Shown piece after piece: positions 9,729 through 20,454 of a DNA stretch of 47,236 nucleotides; the stretch's first letter is position 1; each line of letters starts with the position of its first letter. The DNA comes from Sperchopsis tessellata (taxonomy: Eukaryota; Arthropoda; Insecta; Coleoptera; Hydrophilidae). The notes below the pieces were generated by a model, which saw only the letters and a program-made list of their open reading frames with translations, was not told the DNA's origin and made no database searches. The position numbers and the translations under genes are program-made. The stretch is from assembly GCA_033557685.1 (NCBI GenBank), contig JAWQRN010000040.1, positions 1 to 47,236 on the forward strand, given 5' to 3'.

Positions 9729-9810
9729 ATATCTGGCGAGCATTCTGGACTGCGCCGGCCCCTGTTGGACTTTGCTACAGCGGTCAGGTGGGCCGATCGC
9801 TTTACCTTAT
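9729..9810 (+). other. Leader-like sequence with a possible primer-binding site after the 3' LTR
   Basis: Immediately after the LTR end comes ATATCTGGCGAGCATTCTGG and then a GC-rich stretch to about 9795, unlike the AT-rich flank beyond. A TGG a few bases after the LTR is what a primer-binding site and leader would look like downstream of a 5' LTR, not a 3' LTR. The matching tRNA was not identified, so this is tentative. Confidence 0.35.
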
Positions 9811-11989
9811 ATCTTACGGTCGAGTAAGGATTCGATTATTCTGAACACTCGGTAGCGCAGACACTCTGTAGTAGTTTCGTAACAATATGTTTTAACCGTA
9901 CAACAATATTTCGAAGTATATGTACATAAAATGATCACTCGCAACATGAAAATGTTTTCTGAGTTATCTATATGTATATGTACATGAACTAAACACATCG
10001 CCTATAAGATTCACGCTCTGGATGAACAAAGAGCGTTTTGATAATATATATTTATTTTAATAACTGCACTGTGTGCAATACTAATGGAAATTATATATTT
10101 AATTCCTTTAAAACACTTTTAGCAACATCAAAACTAGTTATATTTACTTATATTTTAACATTGTTTACCATTAAAAGAGTAAATGATTCACTCAGAAATT
10201 TTTTCAAACAATTATTCTTCATTATGGGATGTTGTAAAAATACACATATTTCTTCATCAGTAAAATAAATATTTTTCCAATTCTACTAATCGTATTGCAA
10301 CTTTAGATTTACATACTAGGGGTATTCAGAAACAAACTTGCATCCCTTTACCTAAGTTATAGCTAAGTTTGATTATAAAAAAATGTTCAATTATTTCTTT
10401 ATTTAATAGACTAATCAATTCTATCCACACTAACACAAAGTAGAGTGAATGTAGGTAAAGTGAAAAAATACTTTCACACATTATTAGAGCACGTTACCAT
10501 TTCCACAAGCACATTTTATTTGCGGTGCTAAAATAAGTTCCTCAAAATATTTATTTTAAATAAAGCGGAACTAATCAACTTTCCACGACCATTCAGAAAA
10601 GAAATTAAACGGATCTAGTTTAAAATATGAATTGGTTGCTACGTAAATGCGCTTCAGATATGTATTTTCACAGTAGTAAACATAATGTCTAGATTTGTTC
10701 ATTTTTTAATTTTTTTTTCCAAGAGGATGGTTAAGCATCGATATATGAAAGCTTTATATTATTTTAAATTATCATATACTGTACTTTTCCTTATCTGCTC
10801 AAATACAAGTTACAACCTGGCGATGGCCAGATATCTGCAACAATATACATCAACCAAAAGATTCATCCACATCACAACCAATAAAATTCACTGACCACAC
10901 ACTATCTTTAACCAATAAGACCAATCAATAAGTTACACCATACCTGCAGCCAATATCATCCAACCACGAAACAGCGATAATGATTTCCTACTTATTTTGT
11001 TGCATTGTCGTTGCCAACATTACTAATAAAGCTGCCATCTTTTCTCTTTTCAACCATTTTTATTTTTATTTTACATCCTTGGGTAGTTAGACCCTTGGAC
11101 GTATGTGATTGTATCACACAGTTTATTAAATTACACTTCCGAAGCCAGCTACGAATTTATAGATCATGGATTAATAAAACTCACGCTATGTCCGTAAATA
11201 CCATGTTTTTAAAACAAATTTGCAAAATAACACACACCTAAACACACTAATCGTGACAGGAAATTCTCTTGACAACTTTCTGAACTGAACTGTGTTTGTA
11301 AACTAACTTAAATAGAAAACAACTTTACTGAAAAACAAGTAATAAATTGATATTATTTATGTTTAAATTGACATTACGTCAATATTTTCGAGCAATATTT
11401 AAGTGACAGGCGTACATGCGTCCTGCGTAAAATGGTACACTAAAACCGACCTCAAATAAAGCGGGATAACCTTAGTCATCCGTTATTATTGTACTATATA
11501 AACTCAATAAACTAATATTTAGAAAAAGTAGTAGCATTTAAAATGGTCTAATTGCAGTTATTGTATTGTTAATTTTTATTTTATTAGAATTAATTTCTGA
11601 CTTGGTCAAGCATCTGTGTGTGTATTGTCTTTACGTATGCAGCGAATTAATCTAAGTTCTTTGCTGTAAAAATGTTTAATTTTGGGTATACTGAAGGTAA
11701 CATTTGATGAACTTTATTGTGTATGATTTCTTCATAAATTAGGATACCGTTATTTGTTGTTTCGTTTACATTAGAGTGTTGGGTGTTTTCATTAAAATCG
11801 TTTTCGTCAATATCTATTTCTGGTAAATCGTGATTTTTTTTGTCTGCGGGTTTGATAAAATATCTGAGGTCACATTATTTTGTTGTTTCTTTTTATTTTG
11901 GTTGAAGCATTCAGTTGTTTGATTTAATATTACTGTTTCTATAAATTCTTTTATAAAATCTAATATGTCTTGATTTGAATTTCCGGGGT
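9811..11989. other. AT-rich interval without recognisable genes
   Basis: Only short frames of low complexity occur on either strand. The part from about 11600 to 11990 may hold the last remnants of gypsy copy B: the minus-strand translation continues from its RNase H with many stops, but I could not assign a domain. Confidence 0.4.
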
Positions 11990-12059
11990 TGTGATCATAG
12001 ATTCATTATCTTGTTCAATGATGTTCATTTTTATACGTGAAAAACAACGCAATCGAATT

Positions 12060-12312
12060 CATGTAAACGTAATTTGCATCTAATTAATTTGGCATTTGGT
12101 TTTTTAAGATTTTTTATCCAAAACAAGGTCTATGGTCTGTATAAACTGTAAATTTTCTTCCATATAAATAACATCCAAAATGTTTGCGAGCCCACACGGC
12201 TAAAAGTTGTTTTTCTGTTGCTAAATATTTTATTTCTGTTTCATTTAAAGTTCGAGATATGTATGTTATTGGAATATCATTTGTTTTTGCACCTTGTGAT
12301 TGGCGTGTAAAA
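12060..12312 (-). pseudogene. RNase H fragment of gypsy copy B
   Basis: The minus-strand translation reads GAKTNDIPITYISRTLNETE, then KYLATEKQLLAVWARKHFG and YLYGRKFTVYTDHRP. These are the RNase H signature words of gypsy-group elements (YISRTLN, EKELLAIVWA, Y..GRKF.V.TDH). A one-residue loss occurs in LLAVWA, and a stop follows TDHRP. The fragment joins unrelated sequence near 12312-12350, on the side where RT should be. Confidence 0.8.
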
Positions 12313-13480
12313 GTAAAGTGGCTGACCTCTGATGAGCAGAAGTGCAACCCTCAGATGGTGGATAGGTTTCAGTTGTTAGATCTGTTTAGCATGCATTTCG
12401 CAATGGATGGGACGACAGAAAAGCAAACAATAATTCATGTGGAACTTAAAAAAGTAGCAAGGAAGAGAAATGAATATTGTTCGGTGTCTCAGTATGACAG
12501 TAAAGCAACTGGTGGATTTTCTTTCCACATAGTTTACAAGGACAAAGCCAGACGAAAAAAATTGTTACATATTTTGAAAATTGGGAAGAAAGTATCAAAA
12601 ACAATGGTCGTGTGTGGAAAACATTTCAAACCTGCCGATTTTTTCTATTTTGATATGTGTATTATTCATTATCTGTACTGCATTTACACTAGCCATATAA
12701 TTAGTCAAGAAATCAATTTCATATTCGTATCATAGCCTGAAACATATTTTGATTTGTATATAGGAAATCATTTATTGATATGCCTAGTACCTCCTAGGTT
12801 ATTTTTTACTGCATGTCTACAAAAAATGTACAATTTACTAAAAGGAGGGTAAATACCTACTGCAGTAGCCTACCTACTATAGTTTTCAATAGGCAGTATC
12901 AGCTACATCATATTTAAGTCAGTAAATTAACAGGAGGTGAATCTAAAAGAATGCTAACTGCTGGAGAGTAGTTTAACATTTATTTCATGAGACCTCTGAT
13001 GCAAATGCGACGTTTGTAGACACAATGAAAAGATTTGGATCTCGGTGTCCGTCCTTGCTATCACGCCAAATTCGATCAGGTGATTTACCTTGATAATTGC
13101 CGATCCCTTAAGAAATGGTATCTTGAAATCACTCACATAATCCATAATACCCGAGCGGCCAATTGCAACTTTGATGTTAGTACACAAATATTTAATAACT
13201 CTCGCTAACTGCCCACCGCAGAATCTAAGATCAAAAGAGCGAGGAGGGAATGCGACTTGCAGGTTCACTGATGAAGCGGTGGTATTCCGCGAAATGTACG
13301 TATGGATCAATCAACCGCGGTTTGAAATGACTTTAGCAGTGCATTCTGCTATTAATATAACGACAGATGCAACTGTTAATTCACGTATTCGGCAATATAT
13401 GTGCCAGGGAGATAGAAATATTTCAAATTTCAACATTGAATTTAGCGGCTACGGAAGATATTTACATTTACATCTAATTA
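12313..13480 (+). other. Foreign segment inside gypsy copy B
   Basis: Between the RNase H and the pre-RT spacer of copy B lie about 1.1 kb that do not translate as gypsy pol on the minus strand. The left part holds a THAP-domain fragment on the plus strand. The right part (about 12950-13490) has overlapping open frames on both strands, of which I recognise neither. Its ends are not defined by a clear target duplication. Confidence 0.45.
12460..12660 (+). pseudogene. Degenerate THAP zinc-finger domain
   Basis: THAP domains are C2CH zinc-coordinating DNA-binding modules of about 90 residues, found in P-element-type transposases and in host regulators. In the open plus-strand frame here the order of words fits: RNEYCSVSQYDSKATGGFSF, then KDKARRKKLLHILKIGKK, then MVVCGKHFKPADF. 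The C-x2-H pair (VCGKHF) is kept. The second Cys is Tyr (CSVSQY), and the conserved Trp of the helix is Leu (RRKKLL). The terminal AVPEP-like motif is absent. The frame ends at 12735. It may be the N-terminus of a transposase or a captured host exon; no catalytic domain is seen nearby. Confidence 0.65.
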
Positions 13481-14020
13481 TTTTTTTCTGATATATATGT
13501 TATAATAGTTTTTGAAAAATAAATTTCTATTTTAACTATGGCTGTTGGTATTTCTAAGTCTTGACAACGTTTGGTGTGTTGTATTATTCCTAATCCATCT
13601 CTTAATTTTACAGGTATTTCAATAATTTGGTTTATTCGTGGTTTTATATTTAATATATAATTATTTGCTTTCATGACTTCTTCTGATGCATAAGTTATTG
13701 GAATTTCTGTCTTTGGTGTAACAATTTACTTTAATTTGTTTAAGGAAGTATACGTCTATTATAACGACGATATTCGTGGCTAAATTTAAAAAGATAAAAT
13801 TTATGAAATTCGTACACTTTAAAATTTTCAAAAATTGGAATTATCATTACATTGTCGTGATAAGTTGTGTCATGAGCTGTTTATATATTGAAAGTTTCGT
13901 TGAAAATAAAACCATAATAACTGTTGTAAGCTAATTCGGGATTTATTACACTTCTGGAACTGCCGGTGTCAATTAGAAAATTGGCATTGATTTCAGGAAT
14001 ATAAATGTATGGAAGGTCGG
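13474..14020 (-). pseudogene. Protease and pre-RT region of gypsy copy B
   Basis: The aspartic protease motif appears as FLIDTGSSRSVINPELAYN on the minus strand, with the DTG codons at 13970-13962. Further along (13674-13474) an open frame contains KPRINQIIEIPVKLRDGLGI and LEIPTAIVKIE, the type of linker that precedes RT in 17.6/297-like elements. Stops and shifts lie between the two pieces. RT itself does not follow. Confidence 0.7.
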
Positions 14021-14772
14021 TTTTTAATTAATATAATTTTACCAAGTCTGGTTGATTGTAAGGCAGTTCGTTTGAAATTTTACATCTGAATCTGTTTCAT
14101 GTTGTTGTACATCTATGTCGTCTTGACGAGTTTCTTGAATATCTTGGAAATCATAGTTTTCGTAATAATTTTCATAATCAGCATTTGTAAAGTTACTATT
14201 TTGTTTTGACAACATTGGTGAATTACTTTGATATATTTGTTGGAAATTTTGTTGGGGTTTAAATTGTTGAACATTTTGTTCAAATAGTTGAAATTTAAAT
14301 TGACTGTTTTATTGTGGAAATTGGGGTTTAAATTGTTGAACAGATTTTGATTTTGGAAAGTTGTCTTTGAATTATTATTTAATGGGGTGTATCCTTTTTC
14401 TGGGATGAACTATAATTGTATGTTTAGTATATTTGTTTTTCTGGGTTCGTATAAGAAATTTTCTTCTTCTGTTACTAAACTCATTGCTTTTCTAAAGAAT
14501 TAGAGTCTCTTAAGCGTATAAATGTATGAACAGGGTTATCGGAGGTTGCTGAGAAAAATGATAGAATTACTGTTTCACAATGTTCTATAAATATTCCTAG
14601 GGTGTGTGGATTACCGTTGAAATAAGGAATGATGTCAATGTATAATCTGAGGAGTTGATAATTTATTAGGTCAGACATTGTGGAATTTATATTTTCGGTT
14701 TCAGGTTCTGAATTGGGATCGAAAGGTAAATTTAAATTATAGAGTGATTCGGTTGTATCTTCAATTGACATT
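14020..14772 (-). pseudogene. Gag of gypsy copy B, damaged
   Basis: An ATG at 14772 opens a 96-residue frame that contains DIIPYFNGNPHTLGIFIEHC, the capsid start typical of 17.6/297-like Gag proteins. The frame is lost at 14481. Beyond it, to about 14020, the minus strand encodes repeated Q/N/F-rich words (QNVQQFKPQ, NFQQIYQ) in shifting frames. These resemble the low-complexity C-terminal part of such Gags. No CCHC knuckle is seen, which is usual for this group. Confidence 0.65.
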
Positions 14773-15267
14773 TACATAATAATAAATATACTTACATTAG
14801 TTGCATCTTTTCTTACAAACGGTGGGTAGTCTTCTCAGAGGTGATTTGTTGTCTTCTTAGGGTATTGCGTTGTCAGGGGATGTTGCGTTGTCGTCTTCAA
14901 GCTGTTGAGCTGTCTTCTTAGTTGTTTGGTTTCTTTTCTTGCCAAGGGAAGACGCGTTGTTGTCTTGGGGTTGTTGTTCATTTATTTTTCTCTTCAAAGT
15001 TGTTTGGTTCGCTTTTCTTGTTTGCTTGTTTGTTTTACTTGTTAAGTACTCTTACTTGCAGTAAATTGTTTATTTTGTTTCTTCTCATATTCTAGTCCAG
15101 TTCGACAATTTTTGATCTTGCTAGGTTCCTATGCTAATCCAATGTCGACAATGTTGGCTCTAGTTGGATGTTGTAAAATAAATGTTTCTTGGTTTTTCCT
15201 CAAAGTTTTCGTTTTTCTTGGTTATTTCCTGTTTTTCCAATATTCTTTTGAAAATTTTTTGGAAAAT

Positions 15268-15283
15268 CCTTACGACTGCGCCA
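15268..15283 (-). promoter_or_regulatory. Primer-binding site of gypsy copy B
   Basis: On the minus strand this reads TGGCGCAGTCGTAAGG, matching the TGGCGCAGTCG class of primer-binding sites, which I recall as tRNA-Ser in 17.6/297-type elements. It places the LTR end just above 15284. Confidence 0.7.
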
Positions 15284-15577
15284 GTTTTTAAAAACAAGTT
15301 TTTCAATTAGAATAATTTAATTAAGTCTAAGGTTTTAATAATGAGTATTATATGAGGACTGCTGGATGTGCTCTTTATCTCCAGACGTTACGTAGACATC
15401 TTTTCTTCGTCGCGTCGATAATATTGCTGACATAACTTGTCTAAGTATTACCTTACAGAAATGTTCGTAAATTCTTGGCATTCCGAAATATACATGATAT
15501 TGAACATTGGGAAAAGTGTAACTTTTTACAAATTTTCGAGATATATGAACGCATATTCTGTGTTGTTTTATATAATA

Positions 15578-16043
15578 TGTTAACGATCTTGTTCTGCATG
15601 TATGTATACTGTATTAGAATTGCTACCTTCACCTAGAATAATATCACGCTCTGTGATTTGGTCATCCAGTAAACGTGTATGGAAATTATATTGATTCGAA
15701 ACTACTGCAGAGTAACTACGATACTTTTTAAAATTAAAACATAGTATGGAACGTACGACACTCAATCTGAATTTTCGATATCCCGAATCATCGATAATAT
15801 TCTTCTTCTTGCTGTAATCGGGTCATATGCCTATATATAAACACAGTTACGGCAATCAAGGAGCATTCGAAGGTGATACTCTGTTACATACCTCCAACGG
15901 TCGAATAAGATGCGTGACATTAGATATAACCATTAGAATACAGTTGTATAATTTATCATTGTGTTAATGTATACTGAACAATTTAAAATAAATACATTTT
16001 AAACTTGTTGAACTATTATTTTCAAACCCATACAAACAATACA
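15578..16043 (+). repeat. 5' LTR of gypsy copy C
   Basis: It starts TGTTAACGAT and ends near ATACA. It is similar along its length to the solo LTR at 40469-40857, sharing blocks such as ACTGCAGAGTAACTACG, TATGGAACGTAC, TCGATATCCCGAAT and TACAGTTGTATAATTTATCA. The 3' end is uncertain by a few bases because similarity continues to ACAAT. Confidence 0.75.
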
Positions 16044-16178
16044 ATGCTATCATTTGTGTGCGGTTTAAAAAAATTATCACTAAATATATAAATTAATTAA
16101 TAAAGTGCTGTTAACAGACTGCATTATACAGTGAAAAAAAGAAGTGTGTGGAAAAAAGAGTTTAGATCAACTAAGAAA

Positions 16179-17360
16179 ATGGCGGATATGGAAGAGAAAC
16201 CCAAAGAACCAATGAACATGAATAAAATTCTGTTTATGTTCAAGTACATGCTGGAAGACAAATCTCAAAAAAAAACTAACTAGAAGAAAATTCTAGAAAA
16301 TGTGAAGACAAAATAGTACAGAAGCTTCAAGAAATAAAGAGAATTCTAAAGAATTTGAAACAAAAGAATTGAAACTTGAAGAAACAACAGGTGAACATTT
16401 CAGAAGAACTGAAGAGAACTCTAGATTATTCGAAATAAAAATTGATTATATGCTTGAAGAAAATTCTAAAAAGAACGAAAAGAATCTAGAAGTAAAAAGT
16501 AAAGTTGAAGAACACACCAGATTGTTTCAAAAAAATTTCAGAATATTCGAGAAAAATATTGAAGAGAGTCTGTCAGTAAATTCTATAAATTTGGAAAGCA
16601 AACTAGAGGCAAATTATAGGACGATTGAACATAAAATTGATGAGTTGGACTTGAAAGAACCAGCAGTAAATGAAAAGGTGAAAATGTAAGTACATACCCT
16701 CGGAGAAGATTACGGAGCTTGAAAAGCAGACATCGAGAAACTTGCAAAGAAACCATTCAATACTCAATTTGATGTGGCTGCGGAATACAATGACCGGGAT
16801 GACAAAAATACCTTATCATGAGTTTACAAGGCCAGGCACTGTACATCCTGCACAATGTGTCAGAATAGCCGAGGAACCTTTGAAACTCTGGTACAAGCCC
16901 CAGCATCAAGGTTTGTGGACCACTTGAAACCCATATACCAATCTTAACTAACAGTATGGAAACGAGAGTGGGGAATCATTGCAAGACTATACAGCCGACA
17001 TCGATGGACACCAGACTTAGACTATGAAGATCTACAAGCAGATGATATGTCTGTAATCGCAGTGAACATGTTGGTTAATGGACTTACAGACCCAGATATA
17101 TTACTAGCAGTCTAGAATGGCCGGTACCGAAATTTCTGGGAAACTGTGGGTATAGCCCTCAAACTTGAAGTTTTACATAACCGATATCGAGGGAAGTACA
17201 TACGAAAAGCGGCAACGGAAGCCACACCAGCTTAGAAAGCTGAATTGTACGAAGTGAGTACATACAAGAGAAATTTAAAGAACAGGGAATGCTACAGATG
17301 TGGAAAAGGAGGGCATATTCGCTGAGAGTCGAGCTCTGTGAAAACACCAGCAAAAATCAG
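16179..17360 (+). pseudogene. Gag-like protein of gypsy copy C with coiled coil and zinc knuckle
   Basis: The first ATG at 16179 starts MADMEEKPKEPMNMNKIL. A stop follows within ~35 codons, and the protein picks up again in other frames. Positions 16320-16690 encode a highly charged heptad-like coiled coil with repeated E-E-N-S-(R/K) words. Near 16960-17180 is a capsid-like region (YEDLQADDMSVIAVNMLVNG). A retroviral-type zinc knuckle reads CYRCGKGGHIR at 17290-17322; its fourth ligand position is Ser (TCG), and a TGA interrupts it. Gag would assemble particles and package RNA; this copy is not functional. Confidence 0.7.
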
Positions 17361-17396
17361 ATAGGGAAACTATAAACCGGCAACACTAAGGGGCAC

Positions 17397-19345
17397 ATGT
17401 TGATGGGCACGAAGGAAGTCCCCAGAATATCCAGAATACAGCATCATGTGAAAATTCTCGTTGCTAATGGTAGTATTGAAAAGAAGAGCTGCCAGTTCAC
17501 GATAGACACAGGAGCCAATATTTCAGAAGTCAGATCAAATATGGTGAACCGGAAGAATCTGGAAAAGATTACAAACCTTCACATTCGAAAAACTACTGAT
17601 ACAATTTTTGTTCATGGAAGAGTGAATACTTGCATAAACTTGAGAACCTATTCCGTGGCTCAACAAATGATTGTGGAAGACATAGTTGATTAAGCAATCA
17701 TCGAGTTGGATTTTATGAGACTTTATGGAGCTGTTATTGATGTGAGGGAAAAGCTACTGAAAATAGGCAATGAAGAAGTGAGTTTGGGCCTTCCTGAGTC
17801 TAAGCCAATCAGTGTGCGCCTCCTACTTACCGGTGATGTCACGATCCCGGATATGACTGAACAAATAATCTAAGCTAAGATTGAAAATGAGATGGACGAT
17901 TGCATGTTGGTTCTGATTAAATCGTGTGAAGAAAATCCTATCACGAAATAAGTTCTGGTAGGAAGGTCCCTAATTAGGTGCCAAAATGTAATTCTAGTAC
18001 GTATCTAAAACACCAACAGCTTTCCTATAAATTTTAATAGAGGAAAAGTATTGGGAACTCTAGAACCAGTGTGTCGGTTGCCCAATCTAAAGAAGATCCA
18101 GTACACGCAAATTAGAATACAAGATGATGTAAGGAAATTAAAAGCAATATTTCTAATGATCTAAAGAATTTATCACCAACTGAAGAAAAACAAGCGATAG
18201 AACTTATAAGGCAATTCCAAGACGTATTCGCCACTAGAGAGGATTAGTGCAATATAATATCGACACCGGTACTTCCACCGAAATAAAACTTCATCCAATG
18301 TGTTTACCCATGGCTAAATGGGAAGTAACTGAAGATCTGCTGACGAAGATGCAGCAATAGGATGGCATATAACCTTCCAGTAGTCCTTGAGCCTCACCTG
18401 TTGTTTTCAAAAAAGATAGATCTACCAAATTTTGCGTAGACTCTAGAAGACTTAGCGAGGTAAAGAAGAAACATTGTTACCTTCTGCCACGAATATTCAA
18501 CACTTTGGACGCCTTAGCAGGGTTATAATGGCCAATAATGGGTATTGGTATGTACAGATGGATCCTAAAGACCGAGAAAAGAGCGCTTTTACTACAGGAT
18601 CAGGGATGCGACAGTTCGGCGTCATGACATTTGGACTATGCAATGCACCAGCAGATTTTAAAAGACTTATGGATCTGGTTCTTAAGAGTTTAACTTGGTA
18701 GACATGTATGATTTACCTTGACGATCATCGTAATCGGTAGGATATTTAAAGAACATTTGAAGAATTTGGAGGAGGTTTTTAGAAGATTAATAAATGCCCA
18801 TTTGAAACTCAATCCAAATAAATACGACCTATTCAAGAAGAAAGTTGAATGCCTTGGATATATGGTGTCTAGCGAAGGTGTATCAATAAATCCCGAGAAA
18901 ATCTCAACAGTGGAAAAATGGCCAACCTCTAGAACTAATCATTCGAAGTTTCTTGGGACTCTGTACTTACTATCGAAGATTTGTTTCAGGGTTTGCTAAT
19001 AAATCTAAGCCTTTGCATTAGCTGACGGAAGAAGCGAGAAGATTCGAATGAGCAGAAGATTGCCAAGAAGCGTTCGAAAAATTGAAGAAAATCTTAACTA
19101 ACTCTCCAATCCTTAGTTATCCTCGAATGGAAGGACACTTCATTTTGGACACTGATTCTAACAACGTCAAATTGGAGCCGTACTCTCACAAACACAATAT
19201 GGCCAGGAAACAGTGATTGGTTATTTAAGCAAGACCCTTTCAAAGCCAGAACAGATCATGCTGCCTTACAATGGCTTCTTCGCTTTAAAAATATAGGTCA
19301 GATTGCTAGGTGGCTGGAAAAACTCCAAACATATCACATAACCGC
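17397..19345 (+). pseudogene. Broken gypsy Pol of copy C: protease, RT, RNase H
   Basis: The protease contains CQFTIDTGANIS, with DTG at 17505-17513. RT spans about 18190-19000 and reads WYVQMDPKDREKSAFTTGSG, FGLCNAPADFKRLMDLVLKS, and the catalytic IYLDD at about 18709-18723. The thumb contains KVECLGYMVSSEGVSINPEK. RNase H at 19040-19330 includes PILSYPRMEGHFILDTDSN. Stops in place of Trp or Gln are frequent (SP*ASP near 18390, RFE*AED near 19050), and several frame changes occur. No integrase follows. The class is certain from the motif series. Confidence 0.8.
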
Positions 19346-19604
19346 CAAACACCGTAGAGGTAAAATCCATAACACCGTCGATGCTCTGTTGAGTTCCCAT
19401 TGGAGTGTAAACATTGCCAACGTCTGGAAGAATGAATATAGGTGTTGGCAGTCTCTCGCATAACAGTCGAGGTGGAAGGATGGGCAGACGACGAAATTGA
19501 AACGCACAATAAGAAGATCAAGACCTATGTTAAATTCTAAACTGGAAGAACAAAGGGCGGCGTCTAGCAAACTTCAGCTAGAGTAATTTACTCTTTAGAA
19601 CGTG

Positions 19605-20040
19605 GCAGGACATTTTTTAAAGCAAAAGTCGTTTTAAGAAATTCGTTGTGTCCATATTATCCTTTTCATCTATTATGATAGGATGGAACCCGCTAGCTAG
19701 GCCTAGTCCTAAAAAAATGGCGTTTTCCACATTTATCTAGCAAATCAGTAAGCTGAAGAAGTTGATATTTATCATCGATTATTTTTTCATTAATTTTACG
19801 ATAGTGTAGTACTTGCTATTTCTGCTTTCCGAAAGCGTCATCTTTTTTGGTATTACATAAATGGGGGATGACCATGGTAAATTGCTTGATCTTATAATTT
19901 GTCGATCCAAAATGATTTTAATTTGGTCTTCTATTCTCGTTTGTCAACGAATGCATTAGCTACCTCTATTTTATTTACAAACATGGAAATGGTTATCTAG
20001 TCATTTATATAGTTCTAATCTCCATCACAGGAAATATTAC
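19605..20040 (-). pseudogene. Gypsy reverse-transcriptase fragment D
   Basis: On the minus strand the sequence reads QIKIILDRQIIRSSNLPWSS, PIYVIPKKM, and then LASGFHPIIIDEKDN. These are the first RT motifs of a 17.6/297-type element, the same type as copy B, which lacks its RT. It starts abruptly next to the truncated end of copy C. No other domain is attached. Confidence 0.75.
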
Positions 20041-20445
20041 AATTTAAATAAATGTTTCATCAATAGAAAAAATTTTTGTCCGACTTAGGCAAAACAATAA
20101 AAAGTTATGTAAATTCAAGAAGAGGGGAAACAAGAATCGTATCATCAACAATAATTGTTTACAATGTGTATATTTTCTTTTGCCATCAACCTGTAATATA
20201 TTATATATAAATATACTGCTGAACGAACTAAAAAGAACAACAATTTTAAATTTCTCTTTTATTTTTAAAACCACATGATTTATCTGTGCTCTGTGCTTCA
20301 TTAAAGGACGTGAATGTGAATAGAAAGGCTCTACAAGTTCTTTATATGATCTATAAAATTAATTTATTTAAAAACTCAATTATGGAAATATATTGTATGA
20401 ATAATTATGAACAACAATAAAGTACATAATTTTAAGGTGACTTAT

Positions 20446-20451
20446 TTTATT
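20446..20451 (-). promoter_or_regulatory. Polyadenylation signal AATAAA just past the 881-residue gene
   Basis: On the minus strand AATAAA begins four bases after the TAG stop, giving TAG TAG AATAAAATA. A 3' UTR this short would be unusual, so a more distal signal may be used. Confidence 0.45.
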
Positions 20452-20454
20452 CTA

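Larger units (their letters stand above)
12000..15560 (-). mobile_element. Ty3/gypsy copy B (17.6/297-type), minus strand, interrupted
   Basis: On the minus strand the order is: LTR side (above 15290), primer-binding site 15283-15268, a long pyrimidine/purine-biased leader, Gag from 14772, protease near 13970, the pre-RT spacer 13730-13474, a foreign segment of about 1.1 kb, then RNase H 12310-12114. RT is absent at this locus, and so are integrase and any clear 3' LTR. The LTR lies between 15290 and about 15560, but its second copy was not found, so its bounds are unknown. Confidence 0.7.
15578..19600 (+). mobile_element. Ty3/gypsy copy C, 3'-truncated
   Basis: The order is 5' LTR, Gag, CCHC knuckle, protease, RT and RNase H. 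The element stops just past the RNase H, where it meets the oppositely oriented RT scrap at about 19605. Integrase and 3' LTR are missing. Its RT resembles that of copy A, but the two are clearly different subfamilies. Confidence 0.8.

Noticed and set aside
12954..13491. Two overlapping opposite-strand frames of about 118 and 106 codons
   Set aside because: Neither resembles a known family and they overlap antisense; not called as genes.
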